A stretch of DNA of 64,000 nt from Fimbriimonadaceae bacterium (GTDB lineage: Bacteria; Armatimonadota; Fimbriimonadia; Fimbriimonadales; Fimbriimonadaceae). The notes beneath the pieces were generated by a model. That model was not told the DNA's origin and made no database searches. It saw only the letters and a program-made list of their open reading frames with translations. Shown here piece after piece: positions 1 to 8,838 of the stretch. The translations under genes were made by a program, and so were the position numbers. The DNA is taken from positions 437,362-501,361 of the forward strand of contig CP075364.1 of NCBI GenBank assembly GCA_019454105.1. Reading direction: 5' to 3'. Numbering within the stretch: position 1 is the stretch's first letter; every line of letters begins with the position of its first letter.

Positions 1-602
1 ACCCGAATATTGTACACCTGTTTCCTACCCATCAGTTCGATCACGATCTGACCGGTTCCTGGGAACGTGGCGGTGAACTTGTCGTCCGGGCTCAGTCGGC
101 CGATCCCTCCGCTGACCCACACCGAAGGGGCCACCGACATCGCGGCGACGCCATCGACACGGACGTTGAGGTCGATCGTGTCCCCAATGCCAATGATCTG
201 GCCTTCGGTGAGGTCGCTTGTGAACCCGCGGATCAGCGCGTTGCTCCCGAGCTTGACCGGCCTCACGTTCGCGATGAAGCACTGCTCCTGTCCCAGTACC
301 GTCGTGAAGGTGTAGGGCCGATACAGGCGGTTGATCGGGCGCACCGTGATCTCGACCGTCCCCACTTCCTGGCGTGGGAAACGGAACACTCCGTCCCTCA
401 CCAGGGTCCGTAGGATCGACTCGTTGCGCTTCAAGTCGACGGTCGCTTGGCCGACAGTCGGCTCCGACATGCGACCGATCGGGATGTTGCCCTCGCCTGT
501 GGGCAGCTCATCCTGGGCCGCAAGGGGCGAGGCCCCACTGCAAGTAAAGCTCAGGGCCGCCGCCAATACTAGCGACGGCACAAAAGGGTAAGAGAATTTC
601 AT
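1..602 (-). CDS. Exported protein with Ig-like region (3' end beyond window)
   Basis: The reading frame is open from the ATG at 602 to the left edge, giving 200 visible residues. It starts with an export signal: MKFSYPF, then a hydrophobic stretch LVLAAALSF, and a likely cleavage near residues 29-30 (PLAAQ/DEL). The rest is beta-rich. It includes a segment around residues 120-198 (GSNALIRGFTSDLTEG, then FTATFPGTGQIVIE) whose spacing resembles bacterial Ig-like (Big) domains. The ATG overlaps the stop of the XRE/TPR regulator (ATGA), so the two are probably translated from one message. I do not recognise a specific function. The protein probably acts in the periplasm or at the cell surface. 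The missing C-terminus could hold a membrane anchor or sorting signal. Confidence 0.75.
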   Translation of the reverse strand, partial: MKFSYPFVPSLVLAAALSFTCSGASPLAAQDELPTGEGNIPIGRMSEPTVGQATVDLKRNESILRTLVRDGVFRFPRQEVGTVEITVRPINRLYRPYTFTTVLGQEQCFIANVRPVKLGSNALIRGFTSDLTEGQIIGIGDTIDLNVRVDGVAAMSVAPSVWVSGGIGRLSPDDKFTATFPGTGQIVIELMGRKQVYNIR

Positions 603-2224
603 GACCGAGTTCCAGTGCCAACGGTCAGCTTGCCGATCAGCGGCCAGTTCGACGACGATTCCTGAAACCAGGGCTCCAGTAACGTCGCTTTTGTCCTGAG
701 GTCGCTTTCCAGGGCCTCGCCCTGCGTCCTCAGTTGTTCCGCCTCCTTGGACTGACCAAGAATCCCGACAATTCGGGAAAGTTCAGCCATGATTCTGGCC
801 GAATTCGGGCGGAGTCCTTGAGACTCCGAGGACCCGATGGCCGTTCGGAGGACGTCGGCCGCTTCTGACAGTTTGCCTTCCGACTCGAGCACCAAGCCGT
901 GGGCCCAGTCGAGAAGGACACCGGCCTCACCGAGAGTCCCTCGGTCGGCCAAGGCCTTGCCTTCGATCCAAGTCGAACGGGCGGCCTGGGGCTGGCCCAG
1001 TCTTGCATAGGCCGCCGCCAAGTACGCGTCAGCGACCGCGAGGGCCACTGGATAGTTGTTCGCCATGCTGTGGCTCTTGAACTGGAAGGCGTAGTCGCGG
1101 GCCAGCTCGTGGTCGCCGCGGGCCACGGCCAGTTCGCACTGGATCCGCGCGGCCAAAGACTCGCTCCGCCGATATTGGCCCTGAAGGGCCTTGGCCTGAC
1201 TGCTGACGACCAGTTCGCGGGCCTGGCTTTCCTGGCCAACGCGCACGAGAAGGAGGGCAAAGGCGAGGTCGCACAGGGTCAGCCTGGCCTCGTCCTTCGT
1301 GCTGAAGGCGACGTCGCGGGCCCGCATGAGGACGAGCGTCGCTTGGTCGAACCGCCCAAGGTGGGTCAGGGCGATGCCGTTTTGGATCATCAGCTCCAAC
1401 ACTTGGTCGGCATGGCCGGTGCGGTAAGCCTCTTCCAGGGCGAGTTCGGTTTGAGCCTGGGCCGACTTATAGTGGCCCTGGGCCGCCATGATGCTCGAGT
1501 AGTTGGCGCGCACATAGACCAGGGCCGAGTCGGACAGGTTCTGATCGTCCAGGAGGTTGCTCAACGCCTGTTCGGCGTCCGTGAACCGGCCTTCCCGCTC
1601 AGCGAGAGCCGCCAGCGAGACAAGGCCCTTCCACTTAGAACCCTCAGGCAGAAGCGCGATCGCGGTGTCGAAACAAGCCCGGGCTTTCTCCAGTTGGCCC
1701 AAGTTCGTATAGCAGTAGCCCAGAGTCTGACAACAGGCGCCGGTCTTGGCGTCCATGCCTTGGGCCACGAAGGTGGTCTTGGCCGCTTCCAGGTTTTGGA
1801 CGGCCTCGACGAAGTCGCCCTTCAGAGCCAGGGCGTTGCCAGCCCTCCGCAAGAGCTCGGCCTTGATGGCTGGGCTCTCGGTTTGCCGGGCCGTGTCGAT
1901 CGTTTGAAGGGCCAGCTGGGCCGCGCCTTTCGGGTCAGACGGACTCAGCATCGCGTCGATCAGCTTCAAAGCCGCGCCCATCCCAGACCGCGAGTCCAGG
2001 TCGTCCACGTCCTTGGGATCGAAGTATGCGACAGGCTTGCCGGTGACCGCCGCAGCCTGTTGGATCCGGTCGGGGGACATTCTCAAGGCCCCTGACGCGT
2101 ACGCGTAGATCGTCGGTCGGCTGACTCCCATCAGCTCGCCGAGTTCCCTGAGTGACAGGCCCGCGTCACTCGCGGCCTCTCGAAGTTTGCGGCCCAATTC
2201 GGCCGCAGTGCCTTTTTCAATCAT
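599..2224 (-). CDS. XRE-family HTH regulator with TPR-like repeats
   Basis: This is a cytoplasmic DNA-binding regulator of 541 aa. Residues about 10-65 form a helix-turn-helix of the Cro/CI (XRE) type, with recognition region LMGVSRPTIYAYASGALRM. The rest is a long array of helical pairs with TPR character, such as AELLRRAGNALALKGDF and LGYCYTNLGQLEKARACFD. TPRs in such regulators usually bind a peptide or partner protein. The ATG at 2224 is preferred over one 33 bases upstream because it is preceded by GGGAGG at good spacing. The gene overlaps the downstream exported protein by 4 bases, which suggests that the regulator controls or senses that protein. Direct repeats and a palindrome upstream may be its own operator. 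The effector and targets are unknown. Confidence 0.85.
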   Translation of the reverse strand: MIEKGTAAELGRKLREAASDAGLSLRELGELMGVSRPTIYAYASGALRMSPDRIQQAAAVTGKPVAYFDPKDVDDLDSRSGMGAALKLIDAMLSPSDPKGAAQLALQTIDTARQTESPAIKAELLRRAGNALALKGDFVEAVQNLEAAKTTFVAQGMDAKTGACCQTLGYCYTNLGQLEKARACFDTAIALLPEGSKWKGLVSLAALAEREGRFTDAEQALSNLLDDQNLSDSALVYVRANYSSIMAAQGHYKSAQAQTELALEEAYRTGHADQVLELMIQNGIALTHLGRFDQATLVLMRARDVAFSTKDEARLTLCDLAFALLLVRVGQESQARELVVSSQAKALQGQYRRSESLAARIQCELAVARGDHELARDYAFQFKSHSMANNYPVALAVADAYLAAAYARLGQPQAARSTWIEGKALADRGTLGEAGVLLDWAHGLVLESEGKLSEAADVLRTAIGSSESQGLRPNSARIMAELSRIVGILGQSKEAEQLRTQGEALESDLRTKATLLEPWFQESSSNWPLIGKLTVGTGTRS

Positions 2225-2290
2225 AGTAATGAGCCTCCCAAAAGGGAAAGAGCCCACGGATAACCCAAATGAGGATGCCTACCGAGGCTG

Positions 2291-2314
2291 CTAATGATTA
2301 GACACCAATTAGAC
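2291..2314. promoter_or_regulatory. Operator-like repeats upstream of the XRE regulator
   Basis: CTAATGATTAG (2291-2301) is an 11-base palindrome. ATTAGAC occurs at 2297-2303 and again at 2308-2314, 11 bases apart, about one helical turn. The segment is AT-rich within GC-rich surroundings and lies about 70 bases before the regulator start, so autoregulation is plausible. Function is inferred from position only. Confidence 0.4.
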
Positions 2315-2528
2315 GGAAAAAATTATCAGTCGTAGGACCTATTTCTAGTGATTCTTCCAGCAAAAACGCTCCTCGGGTGATATGTGACCGCCCCAGACCG
2401 GTCGCTGGAATCGGTCTGGGGCCTCCCGAGACAGCAAGCCCGGCGGCCGAGACCGCCTTTCGCCTCCTCTGGCCGGTGATCCGTCCGGGGCCGCCCGACA
2501 GCGCATCAAAGACGCCTCAAAAGAGCAT

Positions 2529-2563
2529 GAAAAAAGCCAGAAACAGGCTTTCTGGCTTTTTTC
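2529..2563. terminator. Bidirectional intrinsic terminator
   Basis: GAAAAAAGCCAGAAA (2529-2543) pairs perfectly with TTTCTGGCTTTTTTC (2549-2563) around a 5-base loop, giving a 15-bp stem with A and T tracts on both sides. It would end pstB transcription on the minus strand. Two more copies of TTTCTGGCTTG follow in tandem (2562-2583), and the flanks AGCATGAAA and TTTCATGCGCT are also complementary. Confidence 0.8.
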
Positions 2564-2670
2564 TGGCTTGTTTCTGGCTTGTTTCATGCGCTTTGGCAGG
2601 CTTCTGAGCCTGCGCCGAGAGAGGTTCGCTCGATCACCCCGGAGAAACGCGCCCTCGGCAACACCGCCGA

Positions 2671-3477
2671 CTAGCCGAACCGGCCCGAGACGTAGTCCTC
2701 GGTCTGCTTCTCACGGGGGTTCAAGAAGATCTCGTCCGTGTTAGCGAACTCGATGAGACGGCCGAGCATGAAGAAGCCGGTCTGGTCGCTCACACGCTGG
2801 GCCTGCTGCATGTTGTGGGTCACGATCACGATCGTGAAGCGGCTCTTGAGCTCCAAGATCAGTTCCTCGATCTTCGCGGTCGCGATCGGGTCCAGGGCGG
2901 AGCAAGGCTCGTCCATCAGGATGATCTCCGGGTTCACGGCGATCGTCCGCGCGATGCAGAGCCGCTGTTGCTGGCCGCCAGACAGGCCCAAGGCGCTCTG
3001 CTTCAGCTTGTCCTTGGTCTCGTCCCAGACGTAAGCGGCGCGCAGAGACTTCTCGACGATCTCGTCCAAGGCCGACTTTGACCGCGTCCCATGGATGCGT
3101 GGGCCATAGGCGATGTTGTCATAGATCGACATCGGGAACGGATTGGGCTTTTGGAAGACCATTCCGACGATCTTTCTCAGCTCGACCGGATCCACGGTCG
3201 GGCCGTAGATGTCGGTGCCGTCGATCTCGATCCGCCCCTCCAACCGGGCCCCGTCGATCAGGTCGTTCATCCGGTTGAGGCACCGGAGGAAGGTCGACTT
3301 GCCACAACCGCTGGGGCCGATGAGGGCGGTCACGCGGTTCGGGGCGATCGTCATCCCCACATCGGTGAGGGCTTTGAAGCTTCCGTACCAAAAGTTGACG
3401 TTCAGGGCGACGATCTCGCCGCGGACGCTTGGGACGGCCTCTGTCGGGCTGAGAGGCAGGGAGGACGCGGCGCTCAT
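2671..3477 (-). CDS. pstB: Phosphate ABC transporter ATPase PstB
   Basis: This is the ATP-hydrolysing subunit of the high-affinity phosphate importer, 268 aa, acting on the cytoplasmic face of the membrane. It shows Walker [10 protein letters not shown] (about 54-62), a Q-loop ([15 protein letters not shown]), signature [13 protein letters not shown] (165-177), Walker [14 protein letters not shown] (185-197) and the H-loop (THN, about 220). [11 protein letters not shown] and the C-terminal [16 protein letters not shown] are typical of PstB. It lies directly downstream of aroC on the same strand (12-base gap), so the two may be co-transcribed. pstS, pstC, pstA and phoU are not nearby: a terminator follows immediately. 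The permease partners must be encoded elsewhere. Confidence 0.93.
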   Translation of the reverse strand: MSAASSLPLSPTEAVPSVRGEIVALNVNFWYGSFKALTDVGMTIAPNRVTALIGPSGCGKSTFLRCLNRMNDLIDGARLEGRIEIDGTDIYGPTVDPVELRKIVGMVFQKPNPFPMSIYDNIAYGPRIHGTRSKSALDEIVEKSLRAAYVWDETKDKLKQSALGLSGGQQQRLCIARTIAVNPEIILMDEPCSALDPIATAKIEELILELKSRFTIVIVTHNMQQAQRVSDQTGFFMLGRLIEFANTDEIFLNPREKQTEDYVSGRFG

Positions 3478-3489
3478 CGTGACCCTATC

Positions 3490-4620
3490 TTAGCACCCGG
3501 TGCGGGGCACAGGCGTTCCTGGCTCCCAGGGTTCGACCGTCGAGCGCACCGCCGCGTGGCGCAAGGCGTGGTCGGCCAGGACGAGAGCGACCATCGCTTC
3601 GACCATCGGCACGGCCCGAGGCAGCACGCAAGGGTCGTGCCGGCCACGGCCTTTGAGGGTCGTCGGCTCGTGCCGGGTCGTCACGGTTGATTGTTCGGCC
3701 AGGACGGTCGCGACCGGCTTGAACGCGGCGCGGAGGGTGATCGGCTCTCCCACGGTGATCCCGCCCTGCACACCGCCTGAGCGGTTGCTGGACAGGCTGA
3801 CCCGCCGGTCGGGGTCCGCCTGGTAAGGGTCGTTGTGCTCGCTCCCCCGGAGCAAGGTTCCCGCGAAGCCTGAACCGATCTCGAACCCTTTGCTCGCGGG
3901 AAGCGAGAGAAGGGCCCTGGCCAAGTCGGCCTCCATTTTGTCGAAGACGGGCTCGCCCCAGCCGGGGGGGACGCCGCGCGCGACGCACCCGACCACGCCC
4001 CCGACCGAGTCGCCCTCCTTGCGCACGGCCTCGATCAGGGCGAGCATCTCGTCGGCCGCAGCTGGGTCTGGGCACCGGGTGACATGGGCCTCGACCTCTT
4101 CCTGGGTGACGGAGAGAGGGTCCACGGTCGCCGTGACGCGCTGGACTGTCGCGACCCAGGCCACGACCTCGACCCCCCAATGCGTGGCTAGCAGCTTCTT
4201 CGCCACCGCCCCGGCCGCGACGCGCCCGACGGTCTCGCGCGCGCTCGCCCGTCCGCCCCCGCTCCAAGCCCGGATCCCGTACTTCTGGTCGTAGGCATAG
4301 TCGGCGTGGCTGGGACGGTACTTCTCGCGCATCTCGTCGTAGTCGCGGCTGCGTTGGTCCTTGTTGCGGACGAGCAGCGCGATCGGTGTGCCAAGCGTCT
4401 CCCCGTCGAGCACCCCGCTCAGGACCTCGACTTGGTCGGCCTCTTGCCGTTGGGTGACGATCCTTGACTGGCCCGGGCGGCGGCGGTCCAGCTCTTTTTG
4501 GATCTCTTCGGCTGAAATCGGCAGCTGGGGAGGGCAACCGTCGATCACGCACCCGACCGCGGGTCCGTGCGACTCGCCGAACGTCGTGACCCGGAACAGC
4601 TCTCCGAAGGTCGAGCCCAC
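3490..4620 (-). CDS. aroC: Chorismate synthase
   Basis: This enzyme performs the last step of the shikimate pathway, converting 5-enolpyruvylshikimate 3-phosphate to chorismate with reduced FMN. It is cytoplasmic and 376 aa long, as usual for the family. Diagnostic segments include [20 protein letters not shown] near the N-terminus, [20 protein letters not shown] and the FMN-site region [20 protein letters not shown] (about residues 120-139). A further match is [11 protein letters not shown]. It follows phhB with only 4 bases between, and precedes pstB, so an aromatic-metabolism transcript starting before phhB is likely. The first ATG gives the canonical N-terminus. Confidence 0.96.
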   Translation of the reverse strand: MGSTFGELFRVTTFGESHGPAVGCVIDGCPPQLPISAEEIQKELDRRRPGQSRIVTQRQEADQVEVLSGVLDGETLGTPIALLVRNKDQRSRDYDEMREKYRPSHADYAYDQKYGIRAWSGGGRASARETVGRVAAGAVAKKLLATHWGVEVVAWVATVQRVTATVDPLSVTQEEVEAHVTRCPDPAAADEMLALIEAVRKEGDSVGGVVGCVARGVPPGWGEPVFDKMEADLARALLSLPASKGFEIGSGFAGTLLRGSEHNDPYQADPDRRVSLSSNRSGGVQGGITVGEPITLRAAFKPVATVLAEQSTVTTRHEPTTLKGRGRHDPCVLPRAVPMVEAMVALVLADHALRHAAVRSTVEPWEPGTPVPRTGC

Positions 4621-4624
4621 GGTT

Positions 4625-4915
4625 CTAGAGCAGCCCGTCCACCCGGCGCGCGAGTTCGAAGTCGTAGGCGGTGAGGCCGCCCGCGTCGTGGGTGACGGTG
4701 GCGACCCTCACCTTGCCATAGCCGACATGGAGGTCGGGGTGGTGGTTGAGCTTGTCGGCCACATAGCCGACCGCCATGGCGAAGACGAGCCCGTCCTTGT
4801 AAGTCGGGAACTCGCACAGCCGGGTGAGCATCCCGTGCTCCAGGCTCCATTCGGGGATCTCCGACAGGGCGCCCGCGGCCTCGACCTCGGTCAGCTTGCG
4901 ATAGGTCAGTTCCAC
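4625..4915 (-). CDS. phhB: Pterin-4a-carbinolamine dehydratase
   Basis: This small cytoplasmic enzyme (96 aa) dehydrates 4a-hydroxytetrahydrobiopterin, recycling the cofactor of aromatic amino acid hydroxylases. Members can also act in pterin or molybdopterin metabolism. The family core is clear: a [20 protein letters not shown] strand-helix, then [15 protein letters not shown] with catalytic His58 and His59, and [15 protein letters not shown] near the end. The start is a GTG at 4915. A TACACT element lies 6 bases before it, so the message may be leaderless. No phenylalanine hydroxylase gene is in the window. Placement directly before aroC ties it to aromatic metabolism. Confidence 0.9.
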   Translation of the reverse strand: MELTYRKLTEVEAAGALSEIPEWSLEHGMLTRLCEFPTYKDGLVFAMAVGYVADKLNHHPDLHVGYGKVRVATVTHDAGGLTAYDFELARRVDGLL

Positions 4916-4921
4916 GCGCGG

Positions 4922-4927
4922 AGTGTA
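4922..4927 (-). promoter_or_regulatory. Putative -10 box for leaderless phhB
   Basis: On the minus strand TACACT ends 6 bases before the GTG start of phhB. This is one of a recurrent set of TANNNT boxes right in front of start codons in this window. Confidence 0.4.
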
Positions 4928-4991
4928 TCCCGGAAGCCTTGGCCCCTATCGGGAGAGTTTTGGGTGGCTTTCCTCGTAATATTGGGTGATC

Positions 4992-5597
4992 ATGACCCCC
5001 ATCACCGCCGTATGTTCGATAGCGCTGGGCTTGGTGTCCCCTGCCGTTTCCGAAGAGGTCGTCTCGATCGGGTCGCCGGCCCCGGCCTGGACCCTGTCCG
5101 ACTCGAAGGGTCAGGAGCACAGCCTCTCTGACTTCAAAGGCAAGTTCGTCGTCATGGAGTGGTCGAACCACGAGTGCCCGTTCGTGGTCAAGCACTACCG
5201 CACTGGCAACATGCAGAAGCTCCAAGGTTGGGCGACCGAGAAGGGCGTCGTCTGGCTGACCGTCGTCTCGAGCGCGCCCGGCAAACAGGGCTATGTCGAC
5301 GGGCCGACCGCGAACGACATCATGGCCGACAAAGGGCACAAGTCAACAGCCATGTTGCTCGATCCGACCGGTGCGACCGGCAAGGCCTACGGCGCCAAGA
5401 CCACGCCCCATATGTTCGTGATCGACCGCGAGGGCAAGCTCATCTACATGGGCGGCATCGACGACAAGCGGACTCCCGATCCGGCGGACGTGCCCGGCGC
5501 TCGCAACCACGTTCGCGCGGCGCTGGAGGAAGCCATGGCCGGAAAGCCGGTCAGCGTCCCGACCAGCCCGCCTTACGGCTGCAGCGTCAAGTACTGA
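4992..5597 (+). CDS. Exported thioredoxin-fold (redoxin) protein
   Basis: This 201-aa protein has a short hydrophobic N-terminus (TAVCSIALGLVSPAVSEE) that looks like a signal peptide, followed by an AhpC/TSA-like thioredoxin fold. Visible elements are APAWTLSDSKGQEHSLSDFK, the active strand KFVVMEWSNHECPFVVKHY with Cys62, the cis-Pro region TTPHMFVIDREGKLIYMGGI, and a C-terminal PPYGCSVKY. It has the single ECPFV cysteine common in periplasmic redoxins rather than a CxxC pair. The second Cys near the C-terminus could act as resolving cysteine. ATG 4992 is preferred over GTG 4986. TAATAT lies 9 bases upstream, so the message may be leaderless. It is convergent with the antiporter gene. Confidence 0.85.
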   Translation: MTPITAVCSIALGLVSPAVSEEVVSIGSPAPAWTLSDSKGQEHSLSDFKGKFVVMEWSNHECPFVVKHYRTGNMQKLQGWATEKGVVWLTVVSSAPGKQGYVDGPTANDIMADKGHKSTAMLLDPTGATGKAYGAKTTPHMFVIDREGKLIYMGGIDDKRTPDPADVPGARNHVRAALEEAMAGKPVSVPTSPPYGCSVKY

Positions 5598-5620
5598 CGT
5601 CTCCTGCCCATCCTGTCTCT

Positions 5621-5654
5621 GGCCAGCCGGCGCCCGCTCAGGGCCCGGCTGGCC
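5621..5654. terminator. Terminator-like hairpin between convergent genes
   Basis: GGCCAGCCGG (5621-5630) pairs with CCGGCTGGCC (5645-5654). The stem lies between the convergent redoxin and antiporter genes, with the antiporter stop codon in the loop. On the plus strand it is followed by cgTTTGTCG, only a weak T-run. Confidence 0.55.
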
Positions 5655-6585
5655 CGTTTGTCGTGGCCGATGCGATCAAGAGAGCGACGTACCCGGAATA
5701 GAGAACGAGCAAGGCCCATCCGCGCCACTTCGGGATGACGCCCTCTCGGGACGGGGCACAGGCCCCCAGCACCAACAGCCCCGCCCCCAGGGCCACCGAC
5801 GAGGACAAGGTCGAGACCCGGAAAGGCTGGATCGAGGTCGCGACTCCCACGATGAAGAGGTTGTTGAAGATGTTGCTGCCAAGGACAGTGCCGAGCCCGA
5901 CCTCGTCGTGGCCCCGCAACCGGGAGAGCACCGCTGTCGCCAGCTCTGGCATGGAGGTTCCCAAAGCGACGAGGGTCGCCCCAACGACCAGCGGGCTCCA
6001 ACCCAGAAGGCCCCCGACAAACTTGGCCCCGTCGACGATGAACCCGCCGGCCGCGACGAGGGCCACAAGGCCAAGGAGCGACTGGAGCAGGGCCACGCGC
6101 TTCACCCTTTCGCCCAGGGTCTCGACGGTGGCGTCCCTCTCCTTGAGGGCCTGCTTGGTCGTCAGCAGGATCCAGGCAACGAAGAGCGACAGAAGAAGGA
6201 CGGCGTCGAGGCGAGAAAGCTCGCCGTCGAGCACCAGGACCCAGGTGAGCACCGGGGCCAAGAGGGCGACGAGATAGTCGCGGCGGAGCCTTTCGCCGGA
6301 CTCCTTGATCGGGCCGAGAAGGAGCACGATCCCTAGCACGAGGCCTATGTTCACGACGTTGCTGCCAAGGGCGTCGCCGAAGGCGATGCCCGTCACGCCC
6401 GCAGTCGCGGCGTTGACCGCCACGGAGAGTTCGGGGCTGCTTGTGGCAAAGGCGGCGACGGTCGCCCCGACGATTCCTGCGGGGATCCGCGCCCAGGCCG
6501 CGATCCCGACCACGCCCCGGACAAAGAGCTCGCCGCCGATGGCCGCCAGGCCCAAGCCGACGATCAGGGAAAGGACCGGGTGCAT
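5638..6585 (-). CDS. Calcium/sodium antiporter (CaCA, YrbG type)
   Basis: This is a cytoplasmic-membrane cation/Ca2+ exchanger of 315 aa with about ten hydrophobic segments. The two inverted alpha-repeats that build the ion site are clear. The first is AAFATSSPELSVAV plus GDALGSNVVNIGLVLG (about residues 44-85). The second is ALGTSMPELATAVLSRLRG plus GTVLGSNIFNNLFIVG (about 205-245). The acidic residues of both (S/T)xPE motifs are present. It probably exports calcium using the sodium or proton gradient. A TATAAG element 6 bases before the ATG suggests a leaderless message. It is divergent from pckA. Confidence 0.92.
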   Translation of the reverse strand: MHPVLSLIVGLGLAAIGGELFVRGVVGIAAWARIPAGIVGATVAAFATSSPELSVAVNAATAGVTGIAFGDALGSNVVNIGLVLGIVLLLGPIKESGERLRRDYLVALLAPVLTWVLVLDGELSRLDAVLLLSLFVAWILLTTKQALKERDATVETLGERVKRVALLQSLLGLVALVAAGGFIVDGAKFVGGLLGWSPLVVGATLVALGTSMPELATAVLSRLRGHDEVGLGTVLGSNIFNNLFIVGVATSIQPFRVSTLSSSVALGAGLLVLGACAPSREGVIPKWRGWALLVLYSGYVALLIASATTNGPAGP

Positions 6586-6591
6586 CTGACT

Positions 6592-6597
6592 CTTATA
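6592..6597 (-). promoter_or_regulatory. Putative -10 box for leaderless antiporter gene
   Basis: TATAAG on the minus strand ends 6 bases before the ATG at 6585, leaving no room for a Shine-Dalgarno site. Confidence 0.45.
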
Positions 6598-6723
6598 GCA
6601 CCTCCCGATGAGCCGCGAGGACTGGGCCGAGCCCGACTTCGGCCCGACGGCCCGGCGCCGCTTCGGTACACTTGGGCCAATCCCTCCGGCTCCTTCGTGC
6701 CGGTGCGCTTTCAGGATTCAACG

Positions 6724-8244
6724 ATGAGTGCCACAAGCGTCGCCCCCGCCACCTTTGCCCTCGAGACCGCCAAAAAGGTCTACTGGAATTTGACCGTGCC
6801 CGAGTTGGTGGAACTGGCCCTCGCCCGTGGCGAAGGGATCCTCGCCGACAACGGCGCGCTCGTCACGAAGACGGGGAAGTACACGGGCCGGACACCGAAG
6901 GACAAGCACACCGTCCGAGACGGATCGACCGAGGACACGGTGTGGTGGGACAACAACGCTGACATGTCGCCCGAGACCTTCGCCATGCTCTTGGTCAAGG
7001 CGAACGGGGCCATGGCGAGCAAGGAGCTCTTTGTCATCGACACGTACGGCGGGGCCGACCCGGCCCACCGGATCAAAGTCCGCTTCATCGTGGAGAACGC
7101 GTACCATGCGCTCTTCATCAAACAGCTGCTCATCAGGCCGACGCGAGAAGAACTGAAGGACTTCCAGCCCGAGTGGACAGTCGTCGACCTTTGCCGCGAG
7201 ACGTGGGAGCGGGACGGGCGCGACGCCGTGATCGCCCTGAACATGAGCGCGAAGACCGTGCTCATCATGGGCACCTTCTATGCAGGCGAGATGAAGAAGA
7301 GCGTGTTCACGATCATGAACTATCTCTTGCCGCTCAAAGGGGTGATGAGCATGCACTGCTCGGCCAACATCGGTGCGAACGGGGACACCGCACTTTTCTT
7401 CGGGCTGAGCGGGACTGGAAAGACCACTCTCAGTGCTGACCCGGACCGGCGGCTGATCGGCGACGACGAGCACGGTTGGACCGACACGGGAGTCTTCAAT
7501 GTCGAAGGCGGGTGCTACGCCAAGTGCATCAAGCTCAGCCGCGAGGGCGAGCCCCAGATCTGGGACGCGATCAAGTTTGGGTCGGTTCTGGAGAACGTCG
7601 TGATGGACGACTCGCGCCGCCCCGACTATGACGACGCGAGCCTCACCGAGAACACTCGCTGTGCCTATCCTCTCGACCACATCGAGGGTGCGGTCTCCCC
7701 AAGCGTCGGCGGCCACCCCAAGAACATCTTCTTCTTGACCTGCGACGCCTATGGCGTGCTCCCTCCGATCAGCCGACTTTCGAAGGAGCAGGCGATGTTC
7801 CACTTCTTGAACGGCTACACGGCCAAGGTCGCGGGCACCGAGGCGGGCGTGACCGAACCGCAACTCGCCTTCAGCACGTGCTTCGGGGCGCCCTTCCTGC
7901 CCCTGCATCCGAGCGTCTATGCCAAGCTGCTCGGCGAGAAGTTGGAGAAGCACGGATCCCAAGTCTGGCTGGTCAACACCGGATGGACGGGTGGGCCTTA
8001 CGGTGTCGGGAGCCGGATGAAGCTGGCCCATACCCGGGCCATGATCCACGCCGCCCTGGAAGGGAAACTGGCCCAGTTTGCCACTGAAGCCGTTTTCGGA
8101 CTCCAGATCCCGGTCTCCTGTCCGAACGTGCCGGACGAGGTGCTCGACCCGCGCAACACCTGGGCGGACAAAGCCGCCTATGACGCCAAGGCGAACGAGT
8201 TGAAGGCCAAGTTCGAAGCGAACTTCGAAAAGTTCAAGGGCTGA
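6724..8244 (+). CDS. pckA: Phosphoenolpyruvate carboxykinase (ATP)
   Basis: This enzyme converts oxaloacetate and ATP to phosphoenolpyruvate, CO2 and ADP, the entry step of gluconeogenesis. It is cytoplasmic. The ATG at 6724 gives 506 aa with the normal family N-terminus (YWNLTVPELVELALARGEG) and has AGGA upstream. An earlier in-frame ATG would add an unlikely 48-residue tail. Key motifs are TGRTPKDKHTV (substrate-binding Arg), the kinase-1 loop GLSGTGKTTLSADP (about 229-242), kinase-2 LIGDDEHGW, and the adenine region NTGWTGGPYGVGSRM. A TACACT element at 6667-6672 could drive a leadered transcript. The gene stands alone between the antiporter and a PEP-CTERM gene. Confidence 0.96.
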   Translation: MSATSVAPATFALETAKKVYWNLTVPELVELALARGEGILADNGALVTKTGKYTGRTPKDKHTVRDGSTEDTVWWDNNADMSPETFAMLLVKANGAMASKELFVIDTYGGADPAHRIKVRFIVENAYHALFIKQLLIRPTREELKDFQPEWTVVDLCRETWERDGRDAVIALNMSAKTVLIMGTFYAGEMKKSVFTIMNYLLPLKGVMSMHCSANIGANGDTALFFGLSGTGKTTLSADPDRRLIGDDEHGWTDTGVFNVEGGCYAKCIKLSREGEPQIWDAIKFGSVLENVVMDDSRRPDYDDASLTENTRCAYPLDHIEGAVSPSVGGHPKNIFFLTCDAYGVLPPISRLSKEQAMFHFLNGYTAKVAGTEAGVTEPQLAFSTCFGAPFLPLHPSVYAKLLGEKLEKHGSQVWLVNTGWTGGPYGVGSRMKLAHTRAMIHAALEGKLAQFATEAVFGLQIPVSCPNVPDEVLDPRNTWADKAAYDAKANELKAKFEANFEKFKG

Positions 8245-8346
8245 GAGCCAGTAACGTTTGCAGGATGGATCGGCGTCTATCCTGTCGGGCCCGTCAGGGT
8301 CGCGTCCTTCTTGCGCGCGTCAGGGCCCATCTGTACTGGAGTGAAC

Positions 8347-8829
8347 ATGAAACGACATCTCAAAATCGCATCCATCGCCGCGCTGCTCTCTCTCGGGGCC
8401 AGCTCCATGGCGTTTGTTTGGACGATCGACAACATCATGGACGGGTCCCAAGAGAACCCGCCTGTCAACACGCCAGCCGTCGGTAGCATCGTTGGCACCT
8501 ACGACGACGTGAGCAACATGCTCATGATCACGATCAGCTTCAAGGATCTGCTGGCCCCCCAGACGGCAGCTCACGTGCACCGAGGGGCTCGAGGAACCAA
8601 TGGCGGGATCGTCTTTGATATTGGGGTTGGAAACCCGAAGGATCTGATGGTCACCCTCACCGAGTCTCAAGAGGCAGAACTCCTTTCGAAACTGTTCTAC
8701 GTCAACGTCCACTCGACCCTCCACCCGGGAGGCGAGATTCGAGGACAGATTGAGCCCGTGCCTGAGCCAGCGACCTTGATGGCCCTCGGTGTGGGTCTGG
8801 CCGCGCTCGCCGCCCGCCGACGGAACTGA
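8347..8829 (+). CDS. CHRD-domain PEP-CTERM exported protein
   Basis: This 160-aa protein has a signal peptide (MKRHLKIASIAALLSLGASSMAF at the start), a CHRD domain and a PEP-CTERM sorting tail. The CHRD hallmark is AHVHRGARGTNGGIVFDIG and, later, YVNVHSTLHPGGEIRGQI. The tail is VPEPATLMALG, a short hydrophobic helix and AARRRN. In PEP-CTERM systems an exosortase cleaves such tails during export, and the proteins end up in the envelope or extracellular matrix. The CHRD domain (named from chordin) has no settled bacterial function. ATG 8347 is chosen because it starts the signal peptide and has TGGAG upstream. No exosortase is encoded in the window. Confidence 0.88.
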   Translation: MKRHLKIASIAALLSLGASSMAFVWTIDNIMDGSQENPPVNTPAVGSIVGTYDDVSNMLMITISFKDLLAPQTAAHVHRGARGTNGGIVFDIGVGNPKDLMVTLTESQEAELLSKLFYVNVHSTLHPGGEIRGQIEPVPEPATLMALGVGLAALAARRRN

Positions 8830-8838
8830 GCGTCTTGG

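Larger units (their letters stand above)
2225..2670. other. 446-base intergenic region with hairpins
   Basis: No gene is supported here. Reading left to right it holds the AT-rich leader of the XRE gene, then a perfect 10-bp hairpin with an 11-base loop (CCCCAGACCG at 2391-2400 with CGGTCTGGGG at 2412-2421). After that comes a strong bidirectional terminator and a tandem repeat. The hairpin at 2391 has no T-run, so it is not a classical terminator. Confidence 0.6.

Noticed and set aside
899-2095. Long open frame on the plus strand across the XRE/TPR gene
   Set aside because: Its composition is the complement of a well-supported coding gene with domain matches; it has no domain or start signal.
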